A stretch of DNA of 64,000 nucleotides from Acanthosepion pharaonis (GCA_903632075.3 CAHIKZ030000129.1:1442501-1506500), one strand, 5' to 3'; shown: positions 32,981-44,400, counted from the first letter of the stretch. Numbers and translations are program-made. Notes: generated by a model not told the origin, from the letters alone.

Positions 32981-33880
32981 CTTGAAAACGTGATATTTAA
33001 AAATGAATAAACTGACATAGCACAAAAAACAAAAATCTTTCATAATGTCTAACGTTAGCCAAAATTACTCAGGCATTGAACAATTTGTATTTAAATTTTT
33101 AGCGGACAAAATGTTGAGGACCTGGAAGATGTACAGGAATACATATATCAATTGTTAACATTAAAGGTGAACATGAAAATGGAATAAAACAACTATGTAA
33201 ACATTTGGTTGGAAATTATTTAATAAAAATAGATAATGAAAAACATTTTACCAATATGCTTAAAACGTGAATGTATAATGCCAACATTATTATAAAAAGT
33301 GTGAAACTTGGTGATTAAGAAATTTGATAGAAAACAAACATAGAATTATACAAAATAAACTGGAATGTATGACGGTAAGAAGAGATACATGAAAATCAGA
33401 GAATAGACAATGGTAAGTGATATCATAGAATTATGCAATAAAAATCGAAGTAAACATAACAGAAAGAAAGAAAGAAGGAAGGAAGGATAGCAAATGTAAG
33501 AAAAGCTTAGTTGATTAGTGCCTAACGGAGAGAAAAAGCAGCAGAAATAAATGATACGGAAGGGACAAAGATGAAATTCAACGATTATCTGATAAGCCAT
33601 GACAGAAAATCTCACTGTCATGGAAAGATTAAAAAAAGAACTTTGTCCAAGTATAGGGATTTGCAATGAATCCTGCTGATTATATATATTATATATATAT
33701 ATATTTTATAAATTCATGAATCATTCATACAAAAAACAAATATAGAGGTTAATGATTTAAATGGCGAGAATACATCTTCGCAAACAATATAAATAAGATA
33801 CACCAACCCCGAACCTGTATATGAATGATATGATCCCTGTTTAAAAATTCCAGTTGCATAAGCTCTTTTTAATTTTTTAC
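32979..33880. other. No recognised feature
   Basis: AT-rich, with GAAA/GGAA repeats at 33460-33487. Small ORFs lack recognisable content. Confidence 0.5.
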
Positions 33881-33883
33881 AAG

Positions 33884-33912
33884 CTTTCGTCTGTTCCTAC
33901 AGACATCCTCAG
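33884..33912 (-). ncRNA. Hammerhead-like core with perfect 6-bp stem II
   Basis: On the minus strand: CTGAGGA (33912-33906, fits CUGANGA), T, GTCTGT-AGGA-ACAGAC (33904-33889, six Watson-Crick pairs, 4-nt loop), then GAAAG (33888-33884). This is the best-formed stem of the set. The left flank resembles other PLE tails; stems I and III were not established. Confidence 0.5.
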
Positions 33913-36100
33913 GTATGGAAGTAGATTTTGTTCTTGTTTTTACTTCTCGGTAATAAGAGGACAACGAAAATGGAGATGTAATCCGAAAAAATGCTATGAG
34001 AAATGTGTTATTGTTTTGGAACGTGCGGTCGCAACGCTGAGTTTGAATTTAAATTTTAAGTTTGTGCGTTTTTGTACAAAAGAGAATTCTTTTTTACTGG
34101 TAGATTTTCTGTCAATGTGGCATGAACTATATTGTTCAATAATTACAGTAATGCCACACTTATTATCCGAAAGTTGCACGTTGGATCAGTTATTTTAATT
34201 TCAATTAAAGGTGCAAATTATAATTTATAAATTCATGAATCATGAATATATAAGGTTCGGTTGTAAAGTTTATAGGCTGACCTATATATAAATGTAAGAA
34301 GACATACCAGTTGACAGACTAAAATAGGTACCTCCACTGAATTTTCGATACCTAAGTTTTAAAATTAAATTTTAAAAATGAAAAAGATTTAATTCGAGTT
34401 TTAATTGAAAGGTAAATGATTAAATTTCCGGTGTATTTCAGAGAAAAATTATATACATTGGAATGTCAAATAATTGCTCGATTTAAAAAAAAAAAATCTT
34501 TGAAAAGCGGCCATTTTCTTAATTTTAAGAAATTTATAAACAAATTTAACGGGTTTAAAATTCTTTCAAAATGAAATTATAGATTTGTGAGTAAAATTAG
34601 AAAATTTAAAGTTAAATTAATCTGATTTGAAATAAATATTACTTACTTATAGTATAAAAATATACAAGCGTTTCTTAACGATGGGACCCCCTCTTTCTTT
34701 TAAGGATGACCAGAAATGACAAATTTACGAAAATTTAGTGAATGCATTTTTTAAAAAGTTTTTAACTATCTAGCAATTTTTACAAATTAACATATTTTCA
34801 GCAATTATTTAATTTTATTGACATTTAGTTAGGTTTTTAAGAGGCTTTATGAAATTTGAATTTCGTCTCTAGGTTCTTAAGTTTACTAACTTAAACAAAA
34901 AATTAATTAATTGAAGTATGAACCAAACTAAAATAAATACATAAAGTCAACATATTTAGTGAAATAACAATTAAGAATAGTAAAACTTATTTTTTTATAT
35001 TTTGAAGGGATGATTTGCAAAGACGTTAATGATGAAACAGAACTGAATTAAATGTGAAATAATTACTGTGCGTCAGACGACACTTAAATCACGTGACCTT
35101 TTTAAGGATTATATCATGTATAGATTCCAATAAGTAGAAATTAGGAACGTTTTTTTTCGCTAAGAATTATTTTTAAAATTATTTTAAAAATATTCGGGTA
35201 CAAACGACTGTTATGAACTTTTCAAATTTTGATTCGTAAATTTACTTTTCACTTAACAATATCACCAAATTGCATTCTTTAAAGCAATGAAGAATTTTAA
35301 ACGATTTTTGAACTATTATATTAATATAATTAAAATTTAAAAAAAAATGAAAAAATTCTTGTAAAACTTCATTATTCATCGAAAAAAAATTATTTCTTCA
35401 GACAATAGTGTCATTAAGATAACTTATTTATAAAAGCCATTAAAAGCTTTTCTAATTAAATGATGTCATAGTCTTATTGCATTTTTTATTTTACAATTCA
35501 GAGCAGATTTTCCATGAAACGGGCAACTGTTTTACAAAAAAAAAAAAAAAAAAAAATTATGATTTACTTTCTTCAAAGAGTTCTGTTTTTGACTAATAAA
35601 AAAATCGCCCGCTTAAAAATTTGATTTCACGAAATTTCATGAAATTATGTAATTGGGTGGCATTATATGTAAATATATATTTTTTTACCAAGATTTTCTA
35701 AAAAATTTTCAAAAATAATTTCATTCATTTCTGAATATGTCCTGAAAGTTTCATTAAAATCCAACAATTATTTGAATTTTGCAAGAATTTCCAAATCAAT
35801 GTTTTTCACCGTAAAAAAAAGAAGCAAAGCAAAAAAAAGTAAACTTTATCTTTGGTCCGCCGCAGACGTAACCCCATCCCCCCCAAAAAAAACCAAGATT
35901 TTTAACCAAAATATACAATCTATTACAAAGAAGTAAAAAATTTCAAAAAATAATTAAAAAAAATACTTTGGTCTTTCCTCGTAATAATAACATAAGCATT
36001 TTGATGAGAAAACTTTGTTTTTATTGAGTTTGGGGCTTTTTTTCTTCATGATAAGCTGTTTTTTACGAGACCACATGGAGGTACATAACTAAAAGACTTG
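33913..36100. other. AT-rich desert
   Basis: Two kilobases of AT-rich DNA with homopolymer A/T runs (35537-35556). A 114-residue plus ORF (33854-34198) has no recognisable content. I see no repeat family here. Confidence 0.6.
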
Positions 36101-36103
36101 CAA

Positions 36104-36156
36104 GTGTACCAGAATAGAACAGCTGGACGGCGGCCATCTATTGTATTCTGGTACAC
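36104..36156. repeat. 13-bp perfect inverted repeat
   Basis: GTGTACCAGAATA (36104-36116) and TATTCTGGTACAC (36144-36156) flank a 27-nt GC-rich loop. Possibly the remains of a small MITE. Confidence 0.6.
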
Positions 36157-36270
36157 ATGCATATCAGTTTAGTCTACCAATTGGTTTGTCTACTGTTATA
36201 TCTTGGTGAGACTATGAACTTTCCAGCCGACCTTTACATATACAGAAAGAAATGTATACAAACTCTTGCG

Positions 36271-36275
<5 letters not shown>

Positions 36276-36318
<43 letters not shown>
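36276..36318. repeat. (TA)n microsatellite
   Basis: TA run of about 43 bp, about 200 bp before a hammerhead-like motif. Confidence 0.95.
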
Positions 36319-36320
<2 letters not shown>

Positions 36321-36514
36321 AACGACTTCCAATACTTAATACTTCTCGTTTTTACTCTGGCGTGGTCATGTGTAACGTCACGAGCTGCGGTGCGATTTTC
36401 GCTTCTGCGTCTCGTATACACGAGTTTGTCGTTGCTTGGAAATCTTCCATGTAACAAAAACAGACTATCATTATTGTTTTTTCCGTGTATTATTTAATAT
36501 ATTGAAATGTAAAT

Positions 36515-36555
36515 GTCATCTTTGATAATGGCTTAATGTAAGCCGAAACCTTAGA
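36515..36555 (+). ncRNA. Hammerhead-like core, partly decayed
   Basis: TTGATAA (36522-36528) stands where CUGANGA is expected. GGCTT (36530-36534) pairs perfectly with AAGCC (36540-36544), followed at once by GAAAC (36545-36549). Confidence 0.4.
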
Positions 36556-36678
36556 TAGGATTGAAAAAACATGTATCAGTATGGTGATTTTTTTTCGTCT
36601 TTCAATGATTCAGACAATATGAAAGGAATTTACTTAAAATAGACAAAACATATCTATATTATGTAATGAAACAAGCAT

Positions 36679-36679
<1 letters not shown>

Positions 36680-36732
<53 letters not shown>

Positions 36733-36830
36733 CAAGACGCAAGGGGTTACTGATTTTGAAAGAATAAGAAAAACATTATTAAGGAAGGTGCGGGAAAATC
36801 ATAACCTCATCCATCTGCAAAAACAAAAAA
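36680..36830 (-). pseudogene. TA array and L-alpha 3' UTR fragment
   Basis: TA at 36680-36730, then plus ACAAGACGCAAGGGGTTACT, the L-alpha 3' UTR block on the minus strand. Confidence 0.6.
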
Positions 36831-37148
36831 GATTAAAAATAATGAAAGCCCTAATAATAAAAAAGAAAATGTCAACACTTACAAATATTAACTACGGACA
36901 AGGCCACAATGTGCTAACCATGTACGGAAAATAATGCATACACATCACACACACAATTAAACGGAAAAATAATATCATCCTTGATAATGGTTAAAGGTAG
37001 AGACGAAAGCGCTCGGAATTATAGAATATTAGAACAGCATTTTTTGAACACAATAAATATTAAATAAAACGCTTAATCGTAGTACCTTGTCAGTCGTTTT
37101 TAATGAAACGTGCATAAATGAAGGATTTCTGCCTAAATATACAATTAT

Positions 37149-37222
<74 letters not shown>

Positions 37223-37302
37223 TGTAACCACATTAAACATACCAATTCGTTCACTAGCTCACTCACTAACACAACTCTAACTGTAGAAGTCATAAAATAA
37301 TT
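36831..37302. other. Unassigned; TA/TG array
   Basis: (TA)n(TG)n at 37154-37222. TTGATAATGG near 36981 and GACGAAAGCG near 37001 may be another decayed PLE tail. Confidence 0.4.
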
Positions 37303-37602
37303 TACTTATTAGAATACACACTATACCAGAAACAATATGTAGGAAAATCTGAATGGCCTTTTCACTACAGAATTAATAATTATCGGAATTGGATCAAGTC
37401 GGATCCCCACGAAAGATTATTGTCTGAAGAACAACATTTCCGCCTAAAAGAACATGATTTTAATAGCCACTCAAATTTCACTATTATTAAAAGAGTAGAA
37501 ATAGACACAAAAGATAAACTTAGAAAAATACTAGAAGAACGTGAAGACAAATGGATTTTGCGCCTCAAAACATTTTCCAGGACGGACTTAACAACAAACT
37601 GA
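37303..37602 (+). pseudogene. GIY-YIG nuclease domain of a second PLE type
   Basis: One frame reads QKQYVGKSEWPFHYRINNYR, NWIKSDPHERLLSEEQHF and NFTIIKRVEIDTKDKLRKIL, then EEREDKWILRLKTFSRTDL and a stop. QYVGKT-PFxxRxNNH, HF, and REDxWILxLxT are typical of a GIY-YIG domain in retroelement polyproteins of the Penelope type. It is open for 100 codons; RT sequence upstream is missing, replaced by a TA/TG array. The downstream 3' region carries a hammerhead-like motif. Confidence 0.65.
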
Positions 37603-38100
37603 ACAGCACAGATAGAATTAATATATAATACCGTAGATTAACCCCCACCCATATTTCTCAATCATGCTAGACAAACATATTTGCAGTCGTGTTGAGGTTT
37701 CCCACATACACACATCCCTCACCCCGCAAAATAAAAGATAAATAATAACTCACACATCACCTTCCCAGCAACAAGAAAGCTGTCAGAATGACTAAAGAGG
37801 TAAATCTGAGACTGATAAATCTTCCAGCCTCTCCTTAAAAGAACTTGAAAGAGGCCTTTTGACCAATACAAGGACTGGCCAAAAATTAACGATAAAACAA
37901 ATGAAAACTGACAGCGAAGTTCACTTTCTGCAGAGACACTCATTCACTCCTGTAATCCACTGCTATTAACAAACAGGAATTTTTCTCCTGATGATGGCTT
38001 TGTTGGGCGAAACTAGTCGAAGAACCTAATTTAAATAATATAAATAAATATTAATATACAACACAGCGTGTTTGAAATTTTAATTTTTTATTATTTAAGT
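37603..38100 (+). mobile_element. 3' region of the second PLE, with hammerhead-like core
   Basis: Non-coding tail after the GIY-YIG stop. CTGATGA (37988-37994), a GCTT/GGGC wobble stem, GAAAC (38009-38013) and GTC (38016-38018) are in hammerhead order. The last 110 bp match 22535-22690. Confidence 0.55.
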
Positions 38101-38923
38101 GAAAATCACTATTTTTAACAGTGAAATTAGTGTCAACTGACTTAGAGAATGAGAATAGTACAAAAGAAAATGTACCTTCTGTCATGAAACAGTTTTATTT
38201 AATTTTAATTTAGATATCAACACTTTATGGTATCTATGCTTTAAGACATTTTCAGACCATTACCAGTGTTATCCGACACACGGGTCACACATGACTAGCG
38301 AAGCGATTTCTTGCGGCTTGCTACCGTGTTATAATCAAAATAACATCCTTCTTTTCCGGTGGATATCGGATTGTCTAAAATGTCATAAATTAAAATGAAG
38401 TGCCGTGTGTTCTCAATTTGCTTGATCGCGCCATCTTCACTTGCACAGCTGGCTTAAACCGGTGTTTTATTTGTGAAAAAAAAAAAATATTCAGCAACCA
38501 TAATGTCAAAGAAAGTTAACCGCTATGACTTAATAAGAATTGTAACAGGATATTTTAATTTTTTTTTAATGTGATGTCCACTTCAGGACGTTGCTCTTCT
38601 TTACAGATTTTTCTGTATTATCTGTGAATTGGCATGGCTTATTGGGAACGATAATCGATCGGTTTGCCGTTGTCTTTTTCATGCTTTGAATTCAAAATCA
38701 TATTCTCCGACAGAATGTCATCCAATGCTAGACTGTCAACCCATAGTCTCTTGTTGGAGCAAGGAGAAATTATGCTATGTCCTTTCATGGCCCTCCAGAG
38801 ATTACTTTTCTTTATGATCTAGGAACTGCTATGAATTCTTGGGAAATATAGTGGAGTGGTTAGCCTTGTCTTCAGGATTCTTAATTCAGACTAGACTGAC
38901 TGCACTCCAAGAGGGGAGAGAGA

Positions 38924-38962
<39 letters not shown>

Positions 38963-38994
38963 TGCTTTTTAAATCATATCTGATTTATTTGTAA
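38101..38994. other. No recognised feature; (GA)n
   Basis: GA run at 38915-38959. The remainder is unassigned. Confidence 0.5.
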
Positions 38995-39490
38995 CTAGCC
39001 CATTTACCTATGGTTGGTTTGTTGATTTTGTTTAGCAGCATATCAACTTCTATGGGTTATTTAACGCCCAAATCTAAATATTTTGTGCACAATTTTATGA
39101 CTCGAGGAATATATATATATATATATATATATATTGAACGCAATTTTAAGTCTTCAACTACATATATTTTGTGCATAATTTTATACTTTCAAGGCAAACG
39201 TAAGTTTTTTAGATATATAGTTTGCAAATGATAAAGTGTTGTGTTGGTAATTTATTTAAAATGTATTGTTGGTAATTTTACTATAAAAATGTACTGTTGG
39301 TAATTTTACTATAAAAATGTTCTGTTGATTTTTATTATTATTTGGGGGTTGACTATTTGCTCATTAACAGGTATTACCACCTCGATTCAGGGTAGACCTG
39401 GGAATAACAGTAATTAAGAGGTGGTCCCACGCTCCTCAAAACTTCCAATCTACAGATCTAGGTCTTTGCTGTCCAGAACGATTTACGTAT
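38995..39490 (-). mobile_element. Rep-A copy, expanded middle
   Basis: The plus strand reads GTTTAGCAGCATATCAACTT, TATGGGTTATTTAACGC, several TGTTGGTAATTTTACTATAA units (39245-39320), then GGTATTACCACCTCGATTCA and CTTTGCTGTCCAGAACGATT. The reverse-oriented Rep-A ends about 150 bp beyond the TRIM-like gene's stop codon. Confidence 0.75.
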
Positions 39491-39635
39491 GTGATATCTA
39501 CCTGCCTTGTGCTGTATTATGTTATACAAAAATCGTTCTAAATTTATAGATGTAAAGACAAAGAAAAATTATAACATAAATATTCACCATTCTTAAAATC
39601 TAGAAAATGTGGCCAACAGGCTGCAAAACATTATG

Positions 39636-41450
39636 TCACACCATTATTTCACTTAAAGTAAAAGTCATTATTCTGCCACCACGCCATTTTGTAACAAGTA
39701 GCCGCCCATTGTTCGTGACATCAATGGCTTCTGGATTTGATAAGCCATCGTCCTTTGTGAGAAGAACGCAGTCCACTTCCCCTTTTGTCGTCAACCGAAA
39801 GATTCGAGACAAATCCCGATCACAAACATAAATATAGGTCGCATCAGCTGTGACCCCCGCCGGATGCGCTATACTATCAATCAAAAATTTTGTATTACCC
39901 TGGAAATCCAAACATTGCACGATGTCACCGTCTGTTACAACCAGACAGAGATCGGGGGTTATGGCTAAATACCGTGCCCGTGTTGTATTTGGTCCGAACT
40001 GACAGTGTAGAGTTTTGGCTACTCGAAAGGATTCCCCATCCACTCGTATCAGATCTATCGTCGCGGATACACATGCTACACAGGCTAACGTCCGTTCATT
40101 CACTTTTGCCACTCCCCAGTATTTTTTCTTTAATTTTCCTTTCGACTCGATGGACATGTCACTGGCCATATTCACAATTCGAATCTCCCCGTTCGGTAAA
40201 GTAAGGGCGAGACGATCTTTTGACCATCGACATCCACAGCAGGCACGGATATCGATTTGATTTGTGTCTACGGTTACCGATTGGTCTAAGGCGGAAGAAT
40301 CTTTGTCCTCTGTCGCCAACAGTATTTTCCCTGTACTGAATCCGTCCGCCGAGTAACGACTGATCGCTTCCCCTCCGTCGATTACGACGTACTGATCATC
40401 GGGTAAAGCGATTACGTCTCGAAGATATGACGATTCCGACTTCCCTCGCGAGAGGACGTTGGAAAGCAATCGTGGGATGATCGGCGGTGGGTGTAAATAA
40501 AGGGAGAAATTTCCAATGTTAGAGAAATGAGTAAACCACCTTTTCATTGCTGCGTTTTCGTCGAGTCCCGGGAGCGGTTGTGCATACACAGTTCCCAAAT
40601 TAACGGTCTCGAAACTATTCATGGCGTATGAAAACGATTTATCCGGCGTGAAGCGGATAATGGTATTGACCGCGCAGACGCATTCCACAGAATTTAAGTA
40701 AACTTTGAGAACCTGACTATGATTTTTTACATGATTCTCATATTGCTTCATGAAGCTTTTGCTGAAAGGGGTCGATAGAAATTGGTCGATTTCGAACAAA
40801 ACCCGGGACTGATGCTTAAGCAAGGCTTTCGACTCGTTCAGATAATAGTCTAGGCATTCGTTCAGACTTTCCTCGCAGTAATTCAGTTCTTCAAGCAAAG
40901 AATCACGTTTGTCTTCCACAGAAGAAATCATCTGGGAAGCCATGTCAAGAATCATACGCCTTGCCGTCCATGCATCTCGCCAATGCTGACGGCGGGCGAC
41001 TTCCAGATGAGCTACGTAGTCATACAATTCCATCCTAATCTTCATAACTCGCACGCGAAAGTTTTTAACCTTGCTGATGCGCATCTGCACAAAGTGGGAT
41101 GTGTAGGCATTGTCCAGAGTTAAAAGCGAACCACATTGTGCGTGTTGAAACTCATCTTGACATTGACTACAGGCGAAGGTCTCACATTCGGTACAGAAAG
41201 CAGTCTCTTGTTGTTTCTTGTGTAAAGGGCAACCGGGTTGCACTTCATTTGAAGAGTAAACAGATTGGTACGGAACTGGGCCCTCTTTTAGGGATTTCTG
41301 CTCGAGATCCACTTCTGGTTCCTGTTGACCACAAGACGAAGTTGACGAAGATTTTGACTGCCGACTGGAGGAACGAGAAAAAACCAGCGACTTCCGGAAA
41401 CTGTTCATCATCCGTTTGAAAGAAGAAGTTGTTTTGTCTTTGTTTTCCAT
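39636..41450 (-). CDS. RING-less TRIM-like protein (B-box, coiled coil, propeller)
   Basis: A complete 604-residue single-exon ORF. Residues 1-60 are Ser/Lys-rich with no RING finger. A B-box-type zinc motif spans 74-106: C74, H77, C86, C89, C94, C97, H103 and C106, with Cys where the last His is usual. Residues 110-260 are helical and charged, fitting a B-box C-terminal coiled coil. From about 340 to 604, repeating strands with DGG, GEIRIV, TDGDIV, VCDRDLSRI and GRLLVTKWRGG suggest an NHL-like beta-propeller. The start is supported by an in-frame TAG at 41490-41492 and by G at -3 and G at +4. Such proteins bind partners or RNA; without RING, intrinsic E3 ligase activity is not expected. I infer a cytosolic scaffold. 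No canonical AATAAA was seen within 130 bp downstream. GC content is higher than the flanks. Closest families are the TRIM2/3/45/56/71-like proteins; orthology cannot be assigned from here. Confidence 0.9.
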   Translation of the reverse strand: MENKDKTTSSFKRMMNSFRKSLVFSRSSSRQSKSSSTSSCGQQEPEVDLEQKSLKEGPVPYQSVYSSNEVQPGCPLHKKQQETAFCTECETFACSQCQDEFQHAQCGSLLTLDNAYTSHFVQMRISKVKNFRVRVMKIRMELYDYVAHLEVARRQHWRDAWTARRMILDMASQMISSVEDKRDSLLEELNYCEESLNECLDYYLNESKALLKHQSRVLFEIDQFLSTPFSKSFMKQYENHVKNHSQVLKVYLNSVECVCAVNTIIRFTPDKSFSYAMNSFETVNLGTVYAQPLPGLDENAAMKRWFTHFSNIGNFSLYLHPPPIIPRLLSNVLSRGKSESSYLRDVIALPDDQYVVIDGGEAISRYSADGFSTGKILLATEDKDSSALDQSVTVDTNQIDIRACCGCRWSKDRLALTLPNGEIRIVNMASDMSIESKGKLKKKYWGVAKVNERTLACVACVSATIDLIRVDGESFRVAKTLHCQFGPNTTRARYLAITPDLCLVVTDGDIVQCLDFQGNTKFLIDSIAHPAGVTADATYIYVCDRDLSRIFRLTTKGEVDCVLLTKDDGLSNPEAIDVTNNGRLLVTKWRGGRIMTFTLSEIMV

Positions 41451-42030
41451 TTCGGTTTTTGGGGTTGCTGTTTTTCGTGTAATTTTTCGCTATCTTATTC
41501 CGTCTTTTGGCTGTTTTTTTTCATTCTCATATTTCTGTAAAAAAAAAAAAAGAAAAAAAAAAGGAAACAGAAATGAATATATTAATTAACTATACAAGGT
41601 AAATGTTTTAAAAGTCACTTGTCTGTTTTATCCACAAAGGGGAAATATACCAAAGAAACAATTACTAATTAAATGAATAAAAATTATAAATACAATAGCC
41701 TAATTCTGGATATTGAGATTTTTTCATTGCGATTTTCGATATTAAAACCATTATCAATGCATTTACACCACACATATTATAGTCCTATTAATTTATGACC
41801 ATTGACAATCCCCTCATTTCTGCTACTCAATACGTATTTCATTACTAATGCATTTACATTATACATATAATAGAGTTATGCTAGTGTGGGACGTATTTAA
41901 TTTGACACCCATATTTTCATTTTTTTAAACAATCAAATTAATATCAACTGGCCAAGATCGAAGAGTTACTAAAAGAAAATAAGCCTCCCAACGGGGTTTA
42001 AGCCTGTATTCCTTTCTCTATCACAGGTAG
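41451..42030. other. Upstream of the TRIM-like gene, unassigned
   Basis: AT-rich with an A run at 41539-41562. No TATA-initiator arrangement I would trust. Any promoter of the minus-strand gene should lie here. Confidence 0.4.
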
Positions 42031-42335
42031 CAATAACAAACACAAAGGCTCCATACACCGATTATAAGACGGTTGTAAAGAAAATTATCATTAAAAAATG
42101 GCAACATCTTTGGAATACATTCATTAATAACAAACTCCAAAACATTAAACCCACTATTGGAGAATGGAACTCAGAATACAAAATTAGAAAAGAACAGGTC
42201 GTGCTGACCCGCCTTCATATAGGCCACACCTACATCACCCACCATTATTTACTAGAGGGAACAGAATCCACAATATGCACTACATGCTAAGAGAAATTTA
42301 CAGTGAAACATGTAATGTTAGAGTTTGTAGATTTT
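42031..42335 (+). pseudogene. LINE C-terminal (RNase H-distal) fragment
   Basis: One frame reads APYTDYKTVVKKIIIKKWQH, LWNTFINNKLQNIKPTIGEW and KEQVVLTRLHIGHTYITHHY, then LLEGTESTICTTC. The VVLTRLRIGHTxLTHxYLL and CxxC blocks are the C-terminal end of jockey/I-type LINEs after RNase H. One stop then follows (near 42290). Confidence 0.7.
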
Positions 42336-42469
42336 GATCTAGTGCGAACAAAATATTACCAAGTGAATAATTAAAAAAAAAAAACTTTTTACAAATATAA
42401 AACCATCCAAGATTGTAAATTTTCTAAAAGAAGATGGATTGTACTCAAAAGTATGAGTGATTGAAAAAT

Positions 42470-42523
<54 letters not shown>

Positions 42524-43121
42524 TTTTTTTTTTACCAATCTATCGCTATGAATCTATTTCAAAATTTTGTTGGCATTAAATGACCCACCGAGGTTGATAT
42601 GCCATAAAAAAAATAACCAATCAAATCCATCACGGGTTCGATTTCTGTCGAGAGGCACATTTTTCTTCAGTAGGACTTCTCAATCTTAGCCGATTGACAT
42701 TAATTTCACTGTTTGAGAAATAACAGACAAGGATATAAATTGAAAAAAAAAAGTCTACTGTAATAAGAAATAATGTCGGATAAAAACATCTATTTAAAAA
42801 TGACATATAATAACCTTATTCTATTGGTAACGCTTGAAATTAATTTTAACCAATGACAATCCGTTCCTGCTTTTTACAGTGCATTCTATATTAAAGCCAT
42901 TAAAAATGAATTTATATTACACATATTATAACACTATTTTGTATCAGTAATACTTACATTAATTCCTAACCATTGACCATCCTTTCCTGTCTGTTATTCA
43001 ATGCATTTCTATAGTAAAAACTTTAGTAATACATTTAAATTATAATATTCTATTCGCAGCGCTGGGAATAATTTTTGATCACTGAAAATCCCTTCCAGGT
43101 TTTCAACAGTAAAACATGACT
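42336..43121. other. TA array, Rep-A tail fragment, unassigned DNA
   Basis: (TA)n at 42474-42517. GGCATTAAATGACCCACCGA and GGTTGATATGCCATAAA (42574-42611) are the Rep-A 3' end in forward orientation. Otherwise unassigned AT-rich DNA. Confidence 0.6.
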
Positions 43122-43405
43122 GTCTATATCTCTGAGATGAGGTATTATGTTTATTTACATTATTCGGACTGTTACCCTCATCTTCATTGCCATATTCACA
43201 ACGTTTCGCCGTTGTACGGCCCGGCCTTCTTCAGGTGATTGGAATTTGGAACCGAAAAATTTTATTTCATCCATCGGGGGAAATTGTTCTAGTTCCCCGT
43301 GCCATGCCTCTTCCGAGACATGGCACTGAGACACCCGGAAGATGCAATGCACATGAAACTAGAACAGCCTACCCCGGTGGACAAAATTAACGGGTTCGGT
43401 TCTGT
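43122..43405 (-). mobile_element. Rep-C SINE tail, head-to-head pair
   Basis: 43122-43305 is Rep-C on minus (plus: GAGATGAGGTATTATG, CGGCCTTCTTCAGGTGATTG, TTGTTCTAGTTCC). 43348-43402 repeats CTAGAACAGCCTACCCCGGT in the opposite orientation. Confidence 0.7.
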
Positions 43406-43408
43406 TAT

Positions 43409-43970
43409 GGTCCGATTCCTTGTACCACGGTGATAGTCCAAGTTAGAACCAATAAAGAAGAACTCGAACACACGTATGGAATAACACAGATATATTACAA
43501 ACGGGAATTTATACAGAGAAGTAGAAGTGTTAGTATGAACAATCAGGTTTAGTAGAGAGAATAATGTAGTCTCGACGAGTATCACTATTCCAATGTCTTG
43601 CAGTAATTGTCTGAACGCTACTCTGTTTCGGACTGCCTCTTACTCGACTCGACTTGAACTACTGACTTGAACTACTGACTATATTTAGTTACCCCCCACG
43701 TGGGCATCATATGGCACAAGGCCGGTTTGACGTGGGGTCTCCGAGCCCGTGGGCTCGGCCAAAAATATGCCCTTTGAACCCGTATAAACGGTTTCAGGGT
43801 CAGTTTACCTCCCCGAAAGAGAATCCGCTCTAAGGTGTAGCCTCCCTCGGGTTCCTCCCCGCCCGAAGGCAGAGAGTTCAACCGAAACAGCAGGTCAGGA
43901 CTTGAACGACTGACTATATTTAGTCACCACTCCCACGTGCGCATCATGTGGCACAAGGCACCACACAGGG
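43409..43970 (-). mobile_element. LTR (Rep-B) with primer-binding site
   Basis: On the minus strand, sequence ending CTATCA at about 43431 is followed by CCG and TGGTACAAGGAATCGGACC (43427-43409). This is a 19-nt primer-binding site complementary to a tRNA 3' end (T-arm GGTCCGATTCC plus CCA). The LTR upstream includes Rep-B blocks (43690-43900). A tandem partial repeat of CTGACTATATTTAGT (43675 and 43909) precedes the mariner insertion. No gag-pol adjoins; the internal side runs into Rep-C. Confidence 0.55.
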
Positions 43971-44400
43971 AAAGCATGCAAGTTGGAAAAGACGGTACCC
44001 CACACACTGCGATAAGCCAACAAGTAACAACGGGTAGCAGACTGTTTCCCATTGCTTTTTCGGAACCGCAACTTACCCATATTTGATCGAGTGCTCAACA
44101 CTGACGAAAACTGTGTCCTGTATGTCACTCCGAAGCATGCCAGACATTGGTTGTCACCACGGGACCCGGTGCATCACAAGGCCACCTCTACACTCATACA
44201 AGATCATGATCTGTATCTGATGAACGGGTCGACAATTGGTGTACTATGATCTGCTACTTGTACATCGCAGCAGTTGGAACGTGTGCAACAGGCATTGAAG
44301 CAAGAGGAACCAGCATTGGTTAATCACAAGGGTGTATGGGTCCGCCATGACAATGACACTCGTAACTGGTCAGGGATACCATAGGGCGACTTGGCTGGGA
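43970..44400 (+). pseudogene. Mariner-like transposase remnant
   Basis: The plus frame reads RVADCFPLLFRNRNLPIFDR, VLNTDENCVLYVTPKHARHW and LSPRDPVHHKATSTL. The TDEN position matches the first catalytic Asp (TGDEKW) of mariner, followed by the ARxWLSPGxP block. Later shifted frames give YYDLL and VRHDNDTRN (second Asp region, HDNA). Frameshifts and missing ends show it is dead. Confidence 0.65.

Noticed and set aside
33854..34198. 114-codon plus-strand ORF
   Set aside because: Begins inside a PLE-tail-like region and shows no family signature.
36104..36156. Transcription terminator hairpin
   Set aside because: Bacterial-type terminators are not relevant in this genome; more likely a MITE remnant.
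39890..40260. Plus-strand ORFs of 81-106 codons over the TRIM-like gene (also 41099-41419)
   Set aside because: Antisense shadows of a well-supported minus-strand gene with no features of their own.
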